This document shows, piece by piece, positions 8,566-17,542 of a stretch of 64,000 nt of DNA (position 1 is the first letter of the stretch; every line of letters begins with the position of its first letter). The stretch covers positions 1 to 64,000 of the forward strand of contig NZ_JANQIM010000021.1 in NCBI RefSeq assembly GCF_028282165.1, written 5' to 3'. The stretch comes from Winogradskyella sp. Lineage in GTDB: Bacteria; Bacteroidota; Bacteroidia; Flavobacteriales; Flavobacteriaceae. Under the pieces are notes generated by a model that did no database searches, was not told the DNA's origin, and saw nothing but the letters and a program-made list of their open reading frames with translations. Both the position numbers and the translations under genes were made by a program.

Positions 8566-9726
8566 TTATTGCTGTGCATATTTTGGTACGCCTTGTAATT
8601 GGTTCCAAACTTTAATTTTATCTTCTTTTGAAACACCGCTTTTAACTTCAACAAAAATACCATCGCTAATACCTAATTCTATGTCTTTCCTTTCGAATTT
8701 TTGGTCTCCTACTTCAATTTCTACAAATGGCTTTTTAGTTTCATCATCGTATTGTACTAAAGCTTCCTTTATTGCTAATACGTTTTCTGCTTTATCTAGG
8801 ATAATAGATGCATTTGCACTTAAACCAGCCCTTATGAATGTAGAATCCATCTTTTTTAGTGTGCCTTTAATTTCAAACTGAATGGCTCCATTTTCTTCAA
8901 CTCCTTTTGGCGCTATATAATCTAAAACGGCATCAAATTTTACATCTTCTATCGCACCGACTGTAATTTCTAATGGTAAACCTTCTTTTATTTTTCCGAC
9001 TTCACTCTCATCTACTTTACCTTCAAAGATCATTTTCTTAACATCGGCAAGTGATGCAATTGAAGTGCCTTCATTAAAGTTATTAGCTTCTATGACTTGG
9101 TTTCCTGCCTTAACAGGAACATCCAATACCATTCCGGCAACTGTAGCCCTAACTTGGGTTTGAGCTATATTGCCCAGACCAGATGTGGTTCCGGTCTTAA
9201 TGATATCGTAATTTTGACGCGCTTGTTGTACATCTATCCTTGCTTGTTCTACCTGCTGTTTAGCTTGAAGATATGTGTTATTCACCTGATCGAAATCATT
9301 AGCTGCTACGACACCTTTATCGAATAATTCTTTTTGACGATCAAAAATAGCTTTTTGGGTTTTATAGTTTATTTCGGCCGTCTGTAATGCTGTTTGATTT
9401 GAAGCTATATTATTTTTGGCGCTTGTTAGGTTGGATACGTTAGGAATTACACGAATTTGCGCAATTAAGTCTCCTTGGTTTACATATTCTCCGGCTTCTA
9501 CGAAAACCTCATCAACTACTCCTGAAATATTGGGTTTAATTAAAACTTCTTCTTTAGGTACAATACTTCCTGTGGCCACTGTTTTTACAACTATGGTTTC
9601 CTCAGTAGGTTCCTCTGAAGTGTATTTAACTGGGTCTTCTTGATTCTTTTTCCACAAATAGTACAATGCCACAGTAAAGGCTACTACAATTAATGTTAAA
9701 AAGATGATGGTTTTTGTTCGTTTCAT
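8566..9726 (-). CDS. Efflux periplasmic adaptor subunit (MacA-like)
   Basis: A 386-residue adaptor with an N-terminal anchor (about 5-24), lipoyl halves at about 50-75 (GSIVPKEEVLIKPNISGVV) and 195-215, a helical hairpin between them, and beta-barrel and C-terminal domains ending near VWNQLQGVPKYAQQ. It follows the permease gene at 9745 by 18 bases and precedes tolC. By family and position it is the primary adaptor of the two-permease ABC pump. What is exported cannot be read from the sequence. Confidence 0.9.
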   Translation of the reverse strand: MKRTKTIIFLTLIVVAFTVALYYLWKKNQEDPVKYTSEEPTEETIVVKTVATGSIVPKEEVLIKPNISGVVDEVFVEAGEYVNQGDLIAQIRVIPNVSNLTSAKNNIASNQTALQTAEINYKTQKAIFDRQKELFDKGVVAANDFDQVNNTYLQAKQQVEQARIDVQQARQNYDIIKTGTTSGLGNIAQTQVRATVAGMVLDVPVKAGNQVIEANNFNEGTSIASLADVKKMIFEGKVDESEVGKIKEGLPLEITVGAIEDVKFDAVLDYIAPKGVEENGAIQFEIKGTLKKMDSTFIRAGLSANASIILDKAENVLAIKEALVQYDDETKKPFVEIEVGDQKFERKDIELGISDGIFVEVKSGVSKEDKIKVWNQLQGVPKYAQQ

Positions 9727-9744
9727 GTCTTGATGTTATTATTT

Positions 9745-11004
9745 TTATTCCGTACGCAAAGCGTCTACTGGTTTCATTTTTGTGGCTCTACTGGCGGGAA
9801 TCAAACCTGCCAAAAGTCCGGATACGATTAGTATGACTAATGCTACAAACACGACTTGCATGCCTACACTTGGATTTGCAAAGTTTTCCACAGGACCTGC
9901 ATTATCTAGAAGCGCATTCATAATCCAGATGACCAAAGCGGCGAAAGAAACACCTACCATTCCTGATAAAATAGTAAGTAAAAGGCTCTCCTGTAAAATT
10001 TGGCCTTTTATCATGCCGGGTGTGGCTCCTAAAGCACGTCTAATGCCAATTTCTTTTGTACGCTCTTTGACTACAATTAGCATAATATTATTAATCCCAA
10101 TAATGCCTGAAGCTAAGACTAAAATTCCAACGAAGTATCCTACCACAGTTAAAATAGAGAACAAGCCACTAATACGTTGAAACTGTTCTGACAAATCGAA
10201 ATGACCGATGGCACGTTCATCTTCTGGATGGACTTTATGTCTAGATTTCATAAGATCGAACACTTGTTGTTTTAGTGATGTGATACTAACGTTGTCGTTG
10301 GCTGTAATGGCCATCCATCCTACACGATCTCCTCTATTAAAAGCTTGGCCAAATGTGGTGAAAGGTATGTAGATGGTATTGGCATCTTGTTCATTATCGC
10401 CTTGGCTGTTCGCCATTTTAAAAGTGCCAACAACCATAAAATTTACGCCATTGATCTTAATATAGGTCCCTAGCGGCTCTTCATCTTTATCATAGAGTCC
10501 TTTTATAACATCTACGCCAATGACGCATACCTTGCGTTTAGTATTAATATCAGAATAACTAATGAAGCGGCCTTGAAGAATATCCATAGGCTGCTGTTTA
10601 ATGTACTCCGGATAGTCACCATAAATTTCAAACGCTCCTGTTTTTGTTCCTCTCGTCACGTTGTTAGAACCTCTAAATCCTCCCAGTTGATTTCGTGGAG
10701 AGACATATTTTAGATTTGGAACTTCGGACTTTATTGCCGCAACATCATCTATCTTATAATTGAAATAACGCCCTTTTGGGAGTCCTTTATAAGGTTTGGT
10801 CGTACCTTGCGTCCACATAAACATGGAATTAGTGGCAAAATCACCGAAGTCCGCTGTAACACCATTTTTAAGACCGTTGGTTAGTGCCAACAGAAGTACG
10901 AGAATTGTAATTCCCCAAAACACACCAAAAGCTGTTAAGAATGTTCTAAACTTGTTAGCATTCAAAGCTTCTAGAATTTCATTCCAACGTTCTTTATTAA
11001 ACAT
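9745..11004 (-). CDS. MacB/FtsX-type ABC transporter permease (second)
   Basis: A 419-residue permease: a transmembrane helix near the N-terminus (about 22-44, preceded by LNANKFRTFLTAFGVFWGI), a large periplasmic MacB_PCD domain (about 50-270), then three C-terminal helices forming the FtsX domain. It keeps the family motif VVKERTKEIGIRRALGATPGMI (coupling helix to the ATPase), seen here at about 310-331. It is paralogous to the adjacent permease 11006-12250, and the two probably form a heterodimer. One base separates the two genes. Confidence 0.92.
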   Translation of the reverse strand: MFNKERWNEILEALNANKFRTFLTAFGVFWGITILVLLLALTNGLKNGVTADFGDFATNSMFMWTQGTTKPYKGLPKGRYFNYKIDDVAAIKSEVPNLKYVSPRNQLGGFRGSNNVTRGTKTGAFEIYGDYPEYIKQQPMDILQGRFISYSDINTKRKVCVIGVDVIKGLYDKDEEPLGTYIKINGVNFMVVGTFKMANSQGDNEQDANTIYIPFTTFGQAFNRGDRVGWMAITANDNVSITSLKQQVFDLMKSRHKVHPEDERAIGHFDLSEQFQRISGLFSILTVVGYFVGILVLASGIIGINNIMLIVVKERTKEIGIRRALGATPGMIKGQILQESLLLTILSGMVGVSFAALVIWIMNALLDNAGPVENFANPSVGMQVVFVALVILIVSGLLAGLIPASRATKMKPVDALRTE

Positions 11005-11005
11005 C

Positions 11006-12250
11006 TTATTCTTCTCTTAAGGCTACGATAGGTCTAATTTTCGCCGCTCTGTAAGCAGGAATAAACCCTGCTAAAGCTCCAGCAAAAACCAACAAAAATA
11101 CGGTTGTTAAAGCAATCGGAAAATCTACCTGTGGATACTTTATAAAGTCACTATTAACCTGCGGACCGACGGCTTCTAATAAGGCTAGACCAGCAATTAA
11201 ACCGAATAAACCTGCAAACATAGTTACAAAAACAGCTTCCTGTAAAATCATCCCAACAATAGACATAGGCTGGGCTCCTAGGGCTTTGCGAATACCCATT
11301 TCCTTAGTACGCTCTTTTACAATAATGAGCATAATATTACCAACACCTACAATACCAGCAATAATGGTCCCTATACCAACAAACCAAAATACAGCTCTGA
11401 TGGTATCTATTAAGGAATAAATCTTTTTTGCTTCTTCCAAGGTATACCAAACCCGAACTGCACTTGTATCGTCTGGTGCAACGATATGCATTTGTTTAAT
11501 TTGTGCTTCTATGGCCTCTGAAACATTTTTGGATAATGCTACGGCTTCATCAAAATTGTCGGACATTTTACTTGTAAACTCCATCGACCTGATATCATTA
11601 CCAGCATTGAATACTTTCTGAGCTGTTGAAATAGGAATATACATACCATTTTCCTCACGTTCACCGCCAGGATCGAAATAAACACCAATCACCTTAAACG
11701 GCATATCAAAAATGGAAATATTCTTGTTAATTGGATCTTCATCCTTGAATAGGTCTTTTTTTACTTTATTACCAATGACCACGACTTTTTTGGAGTCTTC
11801 AATATCTGCCACACTTATGAATCTTCCACTTCCTATATCGGCATTCTCAATAAACTGATAATCGCCATTAGTGCCTCTAACCCTGTAATTACCAGACTCG
11901 TTTTTGTAATTAACTCGTGCTCCCCAAATACTATATATTGGTGATTTTCTTTCCAAATAATCGCCATACTTATTTACTACGGCATCAAAACTTTCGTTGG
12001 TAAGCTGTATTTGTCGCCCAGGATTTAAGCCTTTGTATTCTTTTGAAGTCACATTGGTCCAAATGGAAATTTCATTGGTGGCATCTTGTTCAAACTGAGA
12101 GCGCACACCATTTTCTATGCCTTTACTAAACCCAAGAAGTATCACTAAAATAAATATACCCGAAGCCACGGATAGCCCGGTTAAAAATGTTCTGAGCTTA
12201 TTTTTATTAAGCGCTTCAAATATTTCTTGCCACCGTTCTACACTAAACAT
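11006..12250 (-). CDS. MacB/FtsX-type ABC transporter permease (first)
   Basis: A 414-residue permease of the same layout as its neighbour: N-terminal helix after LNKNKLRTFLTGLSVASGI, periplasmic MacB_PCD domain, and a C-terminal FtsX domain with VKERTKEMGIRKALGAQPMS. Its start codon overlaps the end of the ATPase gene by 8 bases, which points to translational coupling. Family knowledge: MacB-type systems move periplasmic substrates through TolC by a bellows-like mechanism and do not carry them across the inner membrane. Confidence 0.92.
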   Translation of the reverse strand: MFSVERWQEIFEALNKNKLRTFLTGLSVASGIFILVILLGFSKGIENGVRSQFEQDATNEISIWTNVTSKEYKGLNPGRQIQLTNESFDAVVNKYGDYLERKSPIYSIWGARVNYKNESGNYRVRGTNGDYQFIENADIGSGRFISVADIEDSKKVVVIGNKVKKDLFKDEDPINKNISIFDMPFKVIGVYFDPGGEREENGMYIPISTAQKVFNAGNDIRSMEFTSKMSDNFDEAVALSKNVSEAIEAQIKQMHIVAPDDTSAVRVWYTLEEAKKIYSLIDTIRAVFWFVGIGTIIAGIVGVGNIMLIIVKERTKEMGIRKALGAQPMSIVGMILQEAVFVTMFAGLFGLIAGLALLEAVGPQVNSDFIKYPQVDFPIALTTVFLLVFAGALAGFIPAYRAAKIRPIVALREE

Positions 12251-12944
12251 GGGCTTTGGCTTTTACTTGGTTTACTTTTTCATCGTTAATAATTACACCA
12301 TCTTTTAGGTTTACAATCCGCTTAGTCATATGTGCAATATCATCTTCATGGGTAACTATGAGAATAGTTTTCCCTTCATCATTGATTTGTTGAATAAGTT
12401 CCATAACCTCATAGGATGTTGTAGTATCCAAAGCACCCGTTGGTTCATCTGCTAGTAGAACTTTGGGTTCACTGGCCATGGCCCTAGCGATAGCAACACG
12501 CTGTTTTTGTCCTCCGGAAAGCTCACTTGGTAAATGATGGTGCCAATCTGCCAATCCTACTTTTTCGAGATAGTACATGGCGCGTTCTGTACGTTCTTTT
12601 CGCTTTAGCCCTTGATAATACAATGGCATCGACACATTGTCTAAAGCTGATTTATAGTTGATAAGATTAAAAGACTGAAAGACAAACCCTAAAAACTTGT
12701 TTCGGTATTTTGCTGCGACTTTTTCGTTAAGATCTTTAATTACGACACCATCTAAAGTGTAAGAGCCTTGATCTGCCTCATCCAACATCCCTATAATATT
12801 TAGCAATGTTGACTTCCCAGAACCGGAAGAACCCATAATTGAAACCAATTCTCCTTCTTTTACGTCAAAGTTAATCCCCTTGAGTACGTGAAGCGAATTG
12901 CTTCCCATATGGTAAGACTTATGCAAATCTTTAATGTGTATCAT
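12243..12944 (-). CDS. ABC transporter ATP-binding protein (MacB/LolD type)
   Basis: A 233-residue ATPase. Seen: Walker [11 protein letters not shown]-loop FVFQSFNLI, signature LSGGQKQR, Walker [13 protein letters not shown] and the H-loop IVTHE. The ATG at 12944 ([14 protein letters not shown]) is preferred to an in-frame TTG eight codons upstream, because family members begin with this I.(I/L)..L.K.Y strand. It is the first gene of the efflux operon; the region upstream to 13062 shows no convincing consensus promoter. Confidence 0.93.
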   Translation of the reverse strand: MIHIKDLHKSYHMGSNSLHVLKGINFDVKEGELVSIMGSSGSGKSTLLNIIGMLDEADQGSYTLDGVVIKDLNEKVAAKYRNKFLGFVFQSFNLINYKSALDNVSMPLYYQGLKRKERTERAMYYLEKVGLADWHHHLPSELSGGQKQRVAIARAMASEPKVLLADEPTGALDTTTSYEVMELIQQINDEGKTILIVTHEDDIAHMTKRIVNLKDGVIINDEKVNQVKAKAHV

Positions 12945-13062
12945 AGACTGGATGGTTAACGAGTGCAATTTTAAGAAAAACCTTAAGGCTTTTGTGCCAA
13001 CAAATTGTTAAGACTTCTTTTTGTAAACCCGATATAATTAAGACTGACTAAAAGTGAAAATG

Positions 13063-13314
13063 TTACAGAATTTCTTCTGTATTTTTAGGCTTTTGAGATT
13101 TTTTATAGGTTCTGTACACTACATAACCTATTGTAGCTACTAAAATATAAGGTACAACCATAAGAAACATAATCCCATCATTTATACCTTCTGCTGCTGA
13201 TTGATCCTCTCCGCTCTCCAAAACCGCTCTACACATGGCACATTGAGCCTTTAACTGAAAGAAAAAAAGGCAAGAAAAAAGGGATAAGAAAATTTTCTTT
13301 TTCATATTAGGCAT
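13063..13314 (-). CDS. Small membrane protein with CxxC, oxidase-gene neighbour
   Basis: An 83-residue protein with a hydrophobic signal sequence ending in LKAQ, directly followed by CAMC (a CxxC pair), then an acidic stretch and one transmembrane helix (MFLMVVPYILVATIGYVVY), with a basic tail. It overlaps the DUF420 gene by 8 bases, and a second ATG three codons later (MKKKIF) could be the true start. I do not recognise a named family. The CxxC pair and the position at the end of the oxidase assembly operon suggest a role in oxidase biogenesis; that is inference. Confidence 0.75.
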   Translation of the reverse strand: MPNMKKKIFLSLFSCLFFFQLKAQCAMCRAVLESGEDQSAAEGINDGIMFLMVVPYILVATIGYVVYRTYKKSQKPKNTEEIL

Positions 13315-13879
13315 AATACGGTGAAATCATAATATACACAACTACTCCTGTTATAGCGACATAAAGCCACAGAGGAAACGTAATTTTAGCAATCCTTTTA
13401 TGTCGTTCAAAATTGTTGGTAATAGCTCTTACATAAGTAATTAATACGAAGGGAATTACCGCAATGGATAAAAGTATATGACTAAACAAGATGAAATAGT
13501 AAATATATCTTGTTGTACCTATTTGGCTCAACTCTGAAGCATCTAGCTCGCCATCTTTATTTAAATCCCCAAACTTCGTAGAATCACTAGTCATATGATA
13601 CAACACATACATAACCAAAAACAGTACCGACAACATAATCGCGAACTTCATTAAACGTTCGTGCATCTTTCTATTGCCTTTTTTTATCATTACTACTGCG
13701 ACGATTAATACCAAAGCTGTTATTGCATTTATCGTAGCGTAAATTGGTGGCAAAAATACAGGGAGATCAATATCTATCTTTACACCAAATAACAGTGCTA
13801 CAACTAAGGGAATAGCTATGGAAAGCACAACAATCCATTTGTTATACTTTTTTTCCTTTTCTAAATCTACTGTACTCAT
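13307..13879 (-). CDS. DUF420 family membrane protein
   Basis: A 190-residue protein with about five hydrophobic segments and the family-typical pattern LPPIYATINAITALVLI...MIKKGNRKMHERLMKFAI...LYHMTSD...YYFILFSHILLSIAVIP. The histidines in MHERLMK, YHMTS and SHILLS are the conserved ones. Family knowledge: DUF420 proteins (CtaM/YozB-like) are linked to assembly of haem-copper oxidases. It sits two bases after the sco gene stop in an oxidase operon, which fits that role. Confidence 0.9.
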   Translation of the reverse strand: MSTVDLEKEKKYNKWIVVLSIAIPLVVALLFGVKIDIDLPVFLPPIYATINAITALVLIVAVVMIKKGNRKMHERLMKFAIMLSVLFLVMYVLYHMTSDSTKFGDLNKDGELDASELSQIGTTRYIYYFILFSHILLSIAVIPFVLITYVRAITNNFERHKRIAKITFPLWLYVAITGVVVYIMISPYYA

Positions 13880-13881
13880 AT

Positions 13882-14640
13882 TTACTCTTTCAACAATTTA
13901 GCAATATCTTCTTTCAAAATGGTAATCTCTTGAGGAATGCCATCTTCGTCGACACCTTCGGCTTCAGAGATTAAACCATTGTAAAAAATTATTGGATTTC
14001 CAAAATTATCTCTTCTTGAACGTATAAAGCCTTCCTTATCAATTAAGGCAAAATTACCCGAATGCTCAAATCCGCCTTCTACAGTATCATCTTTTGCTGT
14101 ATAGAGATTAAACCCATCGTTGGCTAATTTATAAATGGCATCTTCATCGCCCGTCATTAAATGCCAATTGGGATTTGTAATACCATAGGCATCTGCATAG
14201 GCCTTTAAGACTTTGGGGGTATCTATCTCTGGAGTAATGGAAAATGATGCAACACCAAAATCTTCAAATGCTTTAAAATGATTTTGGACTTCAACCAAAT
14301 TACGATTCATAATAGGACAGATGGTAGGGCAAGTTGTAAAAAAGAATTCTACAACATAGACCTTTCCTAAGTAGTCTTCATTAGTCACTGTTTTTCCGTT
14401 TTGATCCGTAAAACTAAATACAGGTACTTTTTTTGGTTCACCATTAATATCTAAATACGCCAAATCGCTTTTCGTCTCTTTTGAATCTAATGAATTCGCA
14501 GATACCTTTTCACTTCGGCTTTCGTCCCTGGTAATATCACCTTTACTTATCCTATCTATAATTTTGGGAATGAAAATAATCCCAAATACTAGAATGATAA
14601 ATGCAATTCCTGCATAGGAATAATTTGTCTTTTTACTCAT
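13882..14640 (-). CDS. SCO1/SenC family copper chaperone
   Basis: A 252-residue membrane-anchored thioredoxin-fold protein: one N-terminal helix (about 8-27), then a periplasmic domain with the copper ligands in TCPTICP (CxxxC, about 137-141) and the distal His in GGFEHSGNFALID. Family knowledge: Sco proteins deliver copper to the CuA site of oxidase subunit II. The start overlaps the end of the upstream 236-aa gene by 8 bases. The likely client, subunit II, is encoded at 46940-48004. Confidence 0.93.
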   Translation of the reverse strand: MSKKTNYSYAGIAFIILVFGIIFIPKIIDRISKGDITRDESRSEKVSANSLDSKETKSDLAYLDINGEPKKVPVFSFTDQNGKTVTNEDYLGKVYVVEFFFTTCPTICPIMNRNLVEVQNHFKAFEDFGVASFSITPEIDTPKVLKAYADAYGITNPNWHLMTGDEDAIYKLANDGFNLYTAKDDTVEGGFEHSGNFALIDKEGFIRSRRDNFGNPIIFYNGLISEAEGVDEDGIPQEITILKEDIAKLLKE

Positions 14641-15343
14641 TGTTCTGTTTTATATCCTTTTCCCGTCTTTTGTTAGACTCAGCAAAAATACCTTTACGTT
14701 TATCTCTATACTCTTTGAATAACACACGCATATCCTCAGCTGCCATTTTGTTCTTTAATTCTGCTACTTGTATGCAATCGTAATCAAAAAGTCCGTATAC
14801 TGGACTTTCATTTTCTATCTCTTCATCTGTTCTATCATCTAGCCTTCCCCTTTGATTCATATCCCTATCTATTATATAAACGGAGTCACAAGCGAGATTT
14901 TCGTCTAGTTCCACATCAGACTTTAGGCTATTGAATACGCTTTCAATTTCAGATTCATCGGCATAAAGAAGATGCCAAAACCTTAGGTCTTCGTAAGACT
15001 TAATCTCTTTAAGCAATTCTTCTGCTTCATTTTTAGCCGAATAGGGCAACATTACAACTACCTGAAATGTTTTGAAGCCTTTATTTCTATCATAAACCAG
15101 TTCTTTAAGATTTAAAGCAGCTATTGAGTGCTTCATAGGTTTTTTTCCAAGAAAAGATAATACTGTAAGATGTCCCTTTAACTGAATACTGTCTTTATTA
15201 GCAGGTAGTTCGGAGATACTTTCTTTAACAATATCCAGAGGATTGTAATTATCCTTAGATAGTAGCATTATGATGATAAACGCTACTGGTAAAAAAAACA
15301 AAATACTTAATACAATATTGCGTTTTCTGCTGCTTAATTCCAT
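14633..15343 (-). CDS. Membrane-anchored Sco-like protein without the CxxxC motif
   Basis: A 236-residue protein with one N-terminal transmembrane helix (about 10-28) and a periplasmic domain whose strand/helix order (HLTVLSFLG...FQVVVMLP...LRFWHLLYA...DSVYIIDRDMNQRGRLDD) resembles the Sco/thioredoxin fold, but with no CxxxC. It overlaps the sco gene by 8 bases and lies in the oxidase operon. No named family is recognised. The resemblance to Sco is my reading of the pattern, not a search result. A terminator hairpin lies directly upstream, and a TATTTTTG element sits just before its ATG. Confidence 0.75.
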   Translation of the reverse strand: MELSSRKRNIVLSILFFLPVAFIIIMLLSKDNYNPLDIVKESISELPANKDSIQLKGHLTVLSFLGKKPMKHSIAALNLKELVYDRNKGFKTFQVVVMLPYSAKNEAEELLKEIKSYEDLRFWHLLYADESEIESVFNSLKSDVELDENLACDSVYIIDRDMNQRGRLDDRTDEEIENESPVYGLFDYDCIQVAELKNKMAAEDMRVLFKEYRDKRKGIFAESNKRREKDIKQNNE

Positions 15344-15347
15344 ACTG

Positions 15348-15384
15348 CAAAAATAAAAAAGGCGGTTTAGAAAACCGCCTTTTT
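15348..15384 (-). terminator. Intrinsic terminator whose U-tract overlaps a -7 element
   Basis: A stem GGCGGTTT/AAACCGCC (15361-15379, 3-base loop) is followed on the minus strand by six T. A short T run also follows on the plus strand, so it could act in both directions. The T run continues into TATTTTTG (15348-15355), which matches TAnnTTTG and ends four bases before the ATG at 15343. The signal would end the ctaB-to-subunit-IV transcript and could start the next one. Confidence 0.7.
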
Positions 15385-15437
15385 AATATCTTATTTAACA
15401 CTTGGACCATACCTAACGTATGTCCAATACTTTCAAT

Positions 15438-15884
15438 TTAAAAATCTCTTTTAATTAAAGGATCTTGTGTAAAATATACATCATAAACATAACCCCCTTC
15501 TTGTAACAGAATGAAGATTAAGTAACAGATTAGAAACACTGCCGTCCAAACCACCATACGTCTCAATGCCTTGGTTTCATCTCTCATGTGCATAAAGTCC
15601 CAAGTGATATAGTAAGCTTTAATAATAGTTAATATAATGAAGATTAAATTCAAAGGCTTCATATATACAAAAGGTGACAATATGATGTTGACTAAAGTTG
15701 CAAAAAAGCCGCCTTCTATCGGGCTTATCCAAGTATGCATTAAGAAGTCTGGCTTATATATACCAAGAATAACCTCTATTGCAGTAACAAAAGTTAGGAA
15801 TGCTAAAACACCCCAAATTTTTTGTGTGTTAGACTTAAATTTCCAAAGTCCTCTAAATATTTCTAATTTATGTTCGTGAGCCAT
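15438..15884 (-). CDS. Cytochrome c oxidase subunit IV (prokaryotic type)
   Basis: A 148-residue protein with three to four hydrophobic segments: LAFLTFVTAIEVILGIY, MKPLNLIFIILTIIKAYYI and MVVWTAVFLICYLIFILL. The pattern IIKAYYITWDFMHMRDETKALRR is characteristic of bacterial oxidase subunit IV (caa3/CtaF type). It follows the subunit III genes by about 20 bases. Family knowledge: a small accessory subunit of haem-copper oxidase in the inner membrane. Confidence 0.88.
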   Translation of the reverse strand: MAHEHKLEIFRGLWKFKSNTQKIWGVLAFLTFVTAIEVILGIYKPDFLMHTWISPIEGGFFATLVNIILSPFVYMKPLNLIFIILTIIKAYYITWDFMHMRDETKALRRMVVWTAVFLICYLIFILLQEGGYVYDVYFTQDPLIKRDF

Positions 15885-15904
15885 AACTAAATCTCAAATT
15901 GCTT

Positions 15905-16906
15905 TTATACTAAATAGAAGAATGTAAATACAAATACCCAAACTAAATCGACAAAGTGCCAGTATAATCCAACTTTCTCAACCATCTCGTAGCTTCCTCT
16001 TCGTTCATAGGTTCCTAAAATAACATTAAAGAAAATAATGATATTAATCACTACTCCCGAAAATACGTGGAATCCGTGAAACCCTGTAATGAAAAAGAAA
16101 AAGTCTGCAAATAGTGCGGTTCCATATTCATTAACTTGTAGGTTAGCACCTTTGACAACTAACTTCCCATTTTCTTTTATTTGCCTAAGCGATTCCTCTC
16201 TAGACAGCACGGTTTTTTCTCCGTCTTCATTGATTATTTGATTTCTAACCAAGATATTTTCGTTAGCGGCTAATCCCTCATAAATCTCATTTACTGTATA
16301 GGGCGGTAAGGACGCTTCAGTAACAAACCAAAGCCCATTATTTCTTCCATGCTGAGCTCTTTCAGTAGCAGTCGTTACTGCAAATTCATCGATAGATATA
16401 CGCTTGAATTTTTCTTTACCATCAACTGTAACATATTCCCCAAATTGTAAAATATTACCTCCTTTTGTTTGCACAGCACCATAATCTCCTTGAATAAAAG
16501 TTGCCCATTCCCAAGCTTGCGACCCGACAAATATAGCACCTCCAATAATCGTTAAAAACAAGTACAAGGTTACTTTTGCTTTGTTCATATGGTGACCTGC
16601 ATCCACAGCCAATACCATAGTTACAGAAGACATGATAAGGATGAATGTCATAAATGCTACGTAGATCATCGGTAGCTCCTGACCATGTAAGAATGGCACG
16701 TGTGTGAAGACCTCGTCTGCAATTGGCCATTCTTGAATGAATTTAAACCTAGAAAAGCCATAAGCTGCCAAGAAACCTGAAAACGTCAATGCATCAGAAA
16801 CAATAAAGAACCACATCATCATCTTGCCGTAACTTGCTTTAAGAGGTCTATTCCCACCTCCCCAAGTTCTTCCTTCTGTGCCAGTACTTGCTACTGTAGA
16901 ATCCAT
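15905..16906 (-). CDS. Cytochrome c oxidase subunit III (long form)
   Basis: A 333-residue subunit III homologue. Helices include MMWFFIVSDALTFSGFLAAYG, the family motif HHMNKAKVTLYLFLTIIGG...SQAWEW, and the C-terminal pair with FFFITGFHGFHVFSG and YWHFVDLVWVFVFTFFYLV. Oddity: between the QAWEW helix and the GFHGFHV helix is a soluble, charged insertion of roughly 110 residues (about 150-262) that is absent from ordinary subunit III. It lies in one operon with a second subunit III gene. Confidence 0.92.
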   Translation of the reverse strand: MDSTVASTGTEGRTWGGGNRPLKASYGKMMMWFFIVSDALTFSGFLAAYGFSRFKFIQEWPIADEVFTHVPFLHGQELPMIYVAFMTFILIMSSVTMVLAVDAGHHMNKAKVTLYLFLTIIGGAIFVGSQAWEWATFIQGDYGAVQTKGGNILQFGEYVTVDGKEKFKRISIDEFAVTTATERAQHGRNNGLWFVTEASLPPYTVNEIYEGLAANENILVRNQIINEDGEKTVLSREESLRQIKENGKLVVKGANLQVNEYGTALFADFFFFITGFHGFHVFSGVVINIIIFFNVILGTYERRGSYEMVEKVGLYWHFVDLVWVFVFTFFYLV

Positions 16907-16942
16907 AGAAATTATTTAATTTTTAAGATTGGACAAAAATAA

Positions 16943-17542
16943 TCAAATTCTGTCGCTAAAAAAATATAAAAATAAAAAGAGCACAAGCCAAAGTAGGTCT
17001 ACGAAATGCCAGAAATTTGCTGCCAGTTCTAAACCCAACATATTATTGGAATTGTACTTTTGTTTAAAATGATTATAAATAACAACAATAATGCAAATTA
17101 AACCAACAATAACGTGTCCTATATGCAAACCAGCTATCACATAAATATATGACATCGTTATATTACTTGTTGGGCCAGTAAAGTAATGTCCAGCTTCAAT
17201 GATTTGTCCAAATCCGACAAATTGGCTAAAAACAAAGGCTAAGCCTAAAGCCAAAGTCGTCAGCAACCAAATCGTTGTCATTTGTCGATTCTTAAGTTTT
17301 AAAGCTCGTTTTGCCAAAATAAATGTGAGGCTACTCAATAGAATAATCCCAACACTAATGAAAAAAGCATCTGGCAATTCGTAATTACTCAGCCAATCTT
17401 TATCTCTTCGCTGTTTTGAACTTACTATAAATGCACTAATTAAAGCCGAAAAAGACATAATTAAAGAGCCTATACCAAACCACAGCATCGTTTTCTTTGC
17501 TCTTGCCCTTTTTTCCTCTTGCGTTCCTTGTGTTAAATCCAT
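16943..17542 (-). CDS. Cytochrome c oxidase subunit III (short form)
   Basis: A 199-residue protein with five hydrophobic helices. Seen: MLWFGIGSLIMSFSALISAFIV, HYFTGPTSNITMSYIYVIAGLHIGHVIVGL and the C-terminal FWHFVDLLWLVLFLFLYFF, which match the haem-copper oxidase subunit III family. It directly follows ctaB (stop of ctaB at 17543). Two subunit III-like genes in a row are typical of Bacteroidota oxidase loci; both probably belong to the oxidase whose subunits I and II are at 45-48 kb. Confidence 0.9.
   Translation of the reverse strand: MDLTQGTQEEKRARAKKTMLWFGIGSLIMSFSALISAFIVSSKQRRDKDWLSNYELPDAFFISVGIILLSSLTFILAKRALKLKNRQMTTIWLLTTLALGLAFVFSQFVGFGQIIEAGHYFTGPTSNITMSYIYVIAGLHIGHVIVGLICIIVVIYNHFKQKYNSNNMLGLELAANFWHFVDLLWLVLFLFLYFFSDRI

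Noticed and set aside
12945-12968. Eight-codon extension of the ABC ATPase using TTG
   Set aside because: Family members start at MIHIKDL; no support for the extra residues.
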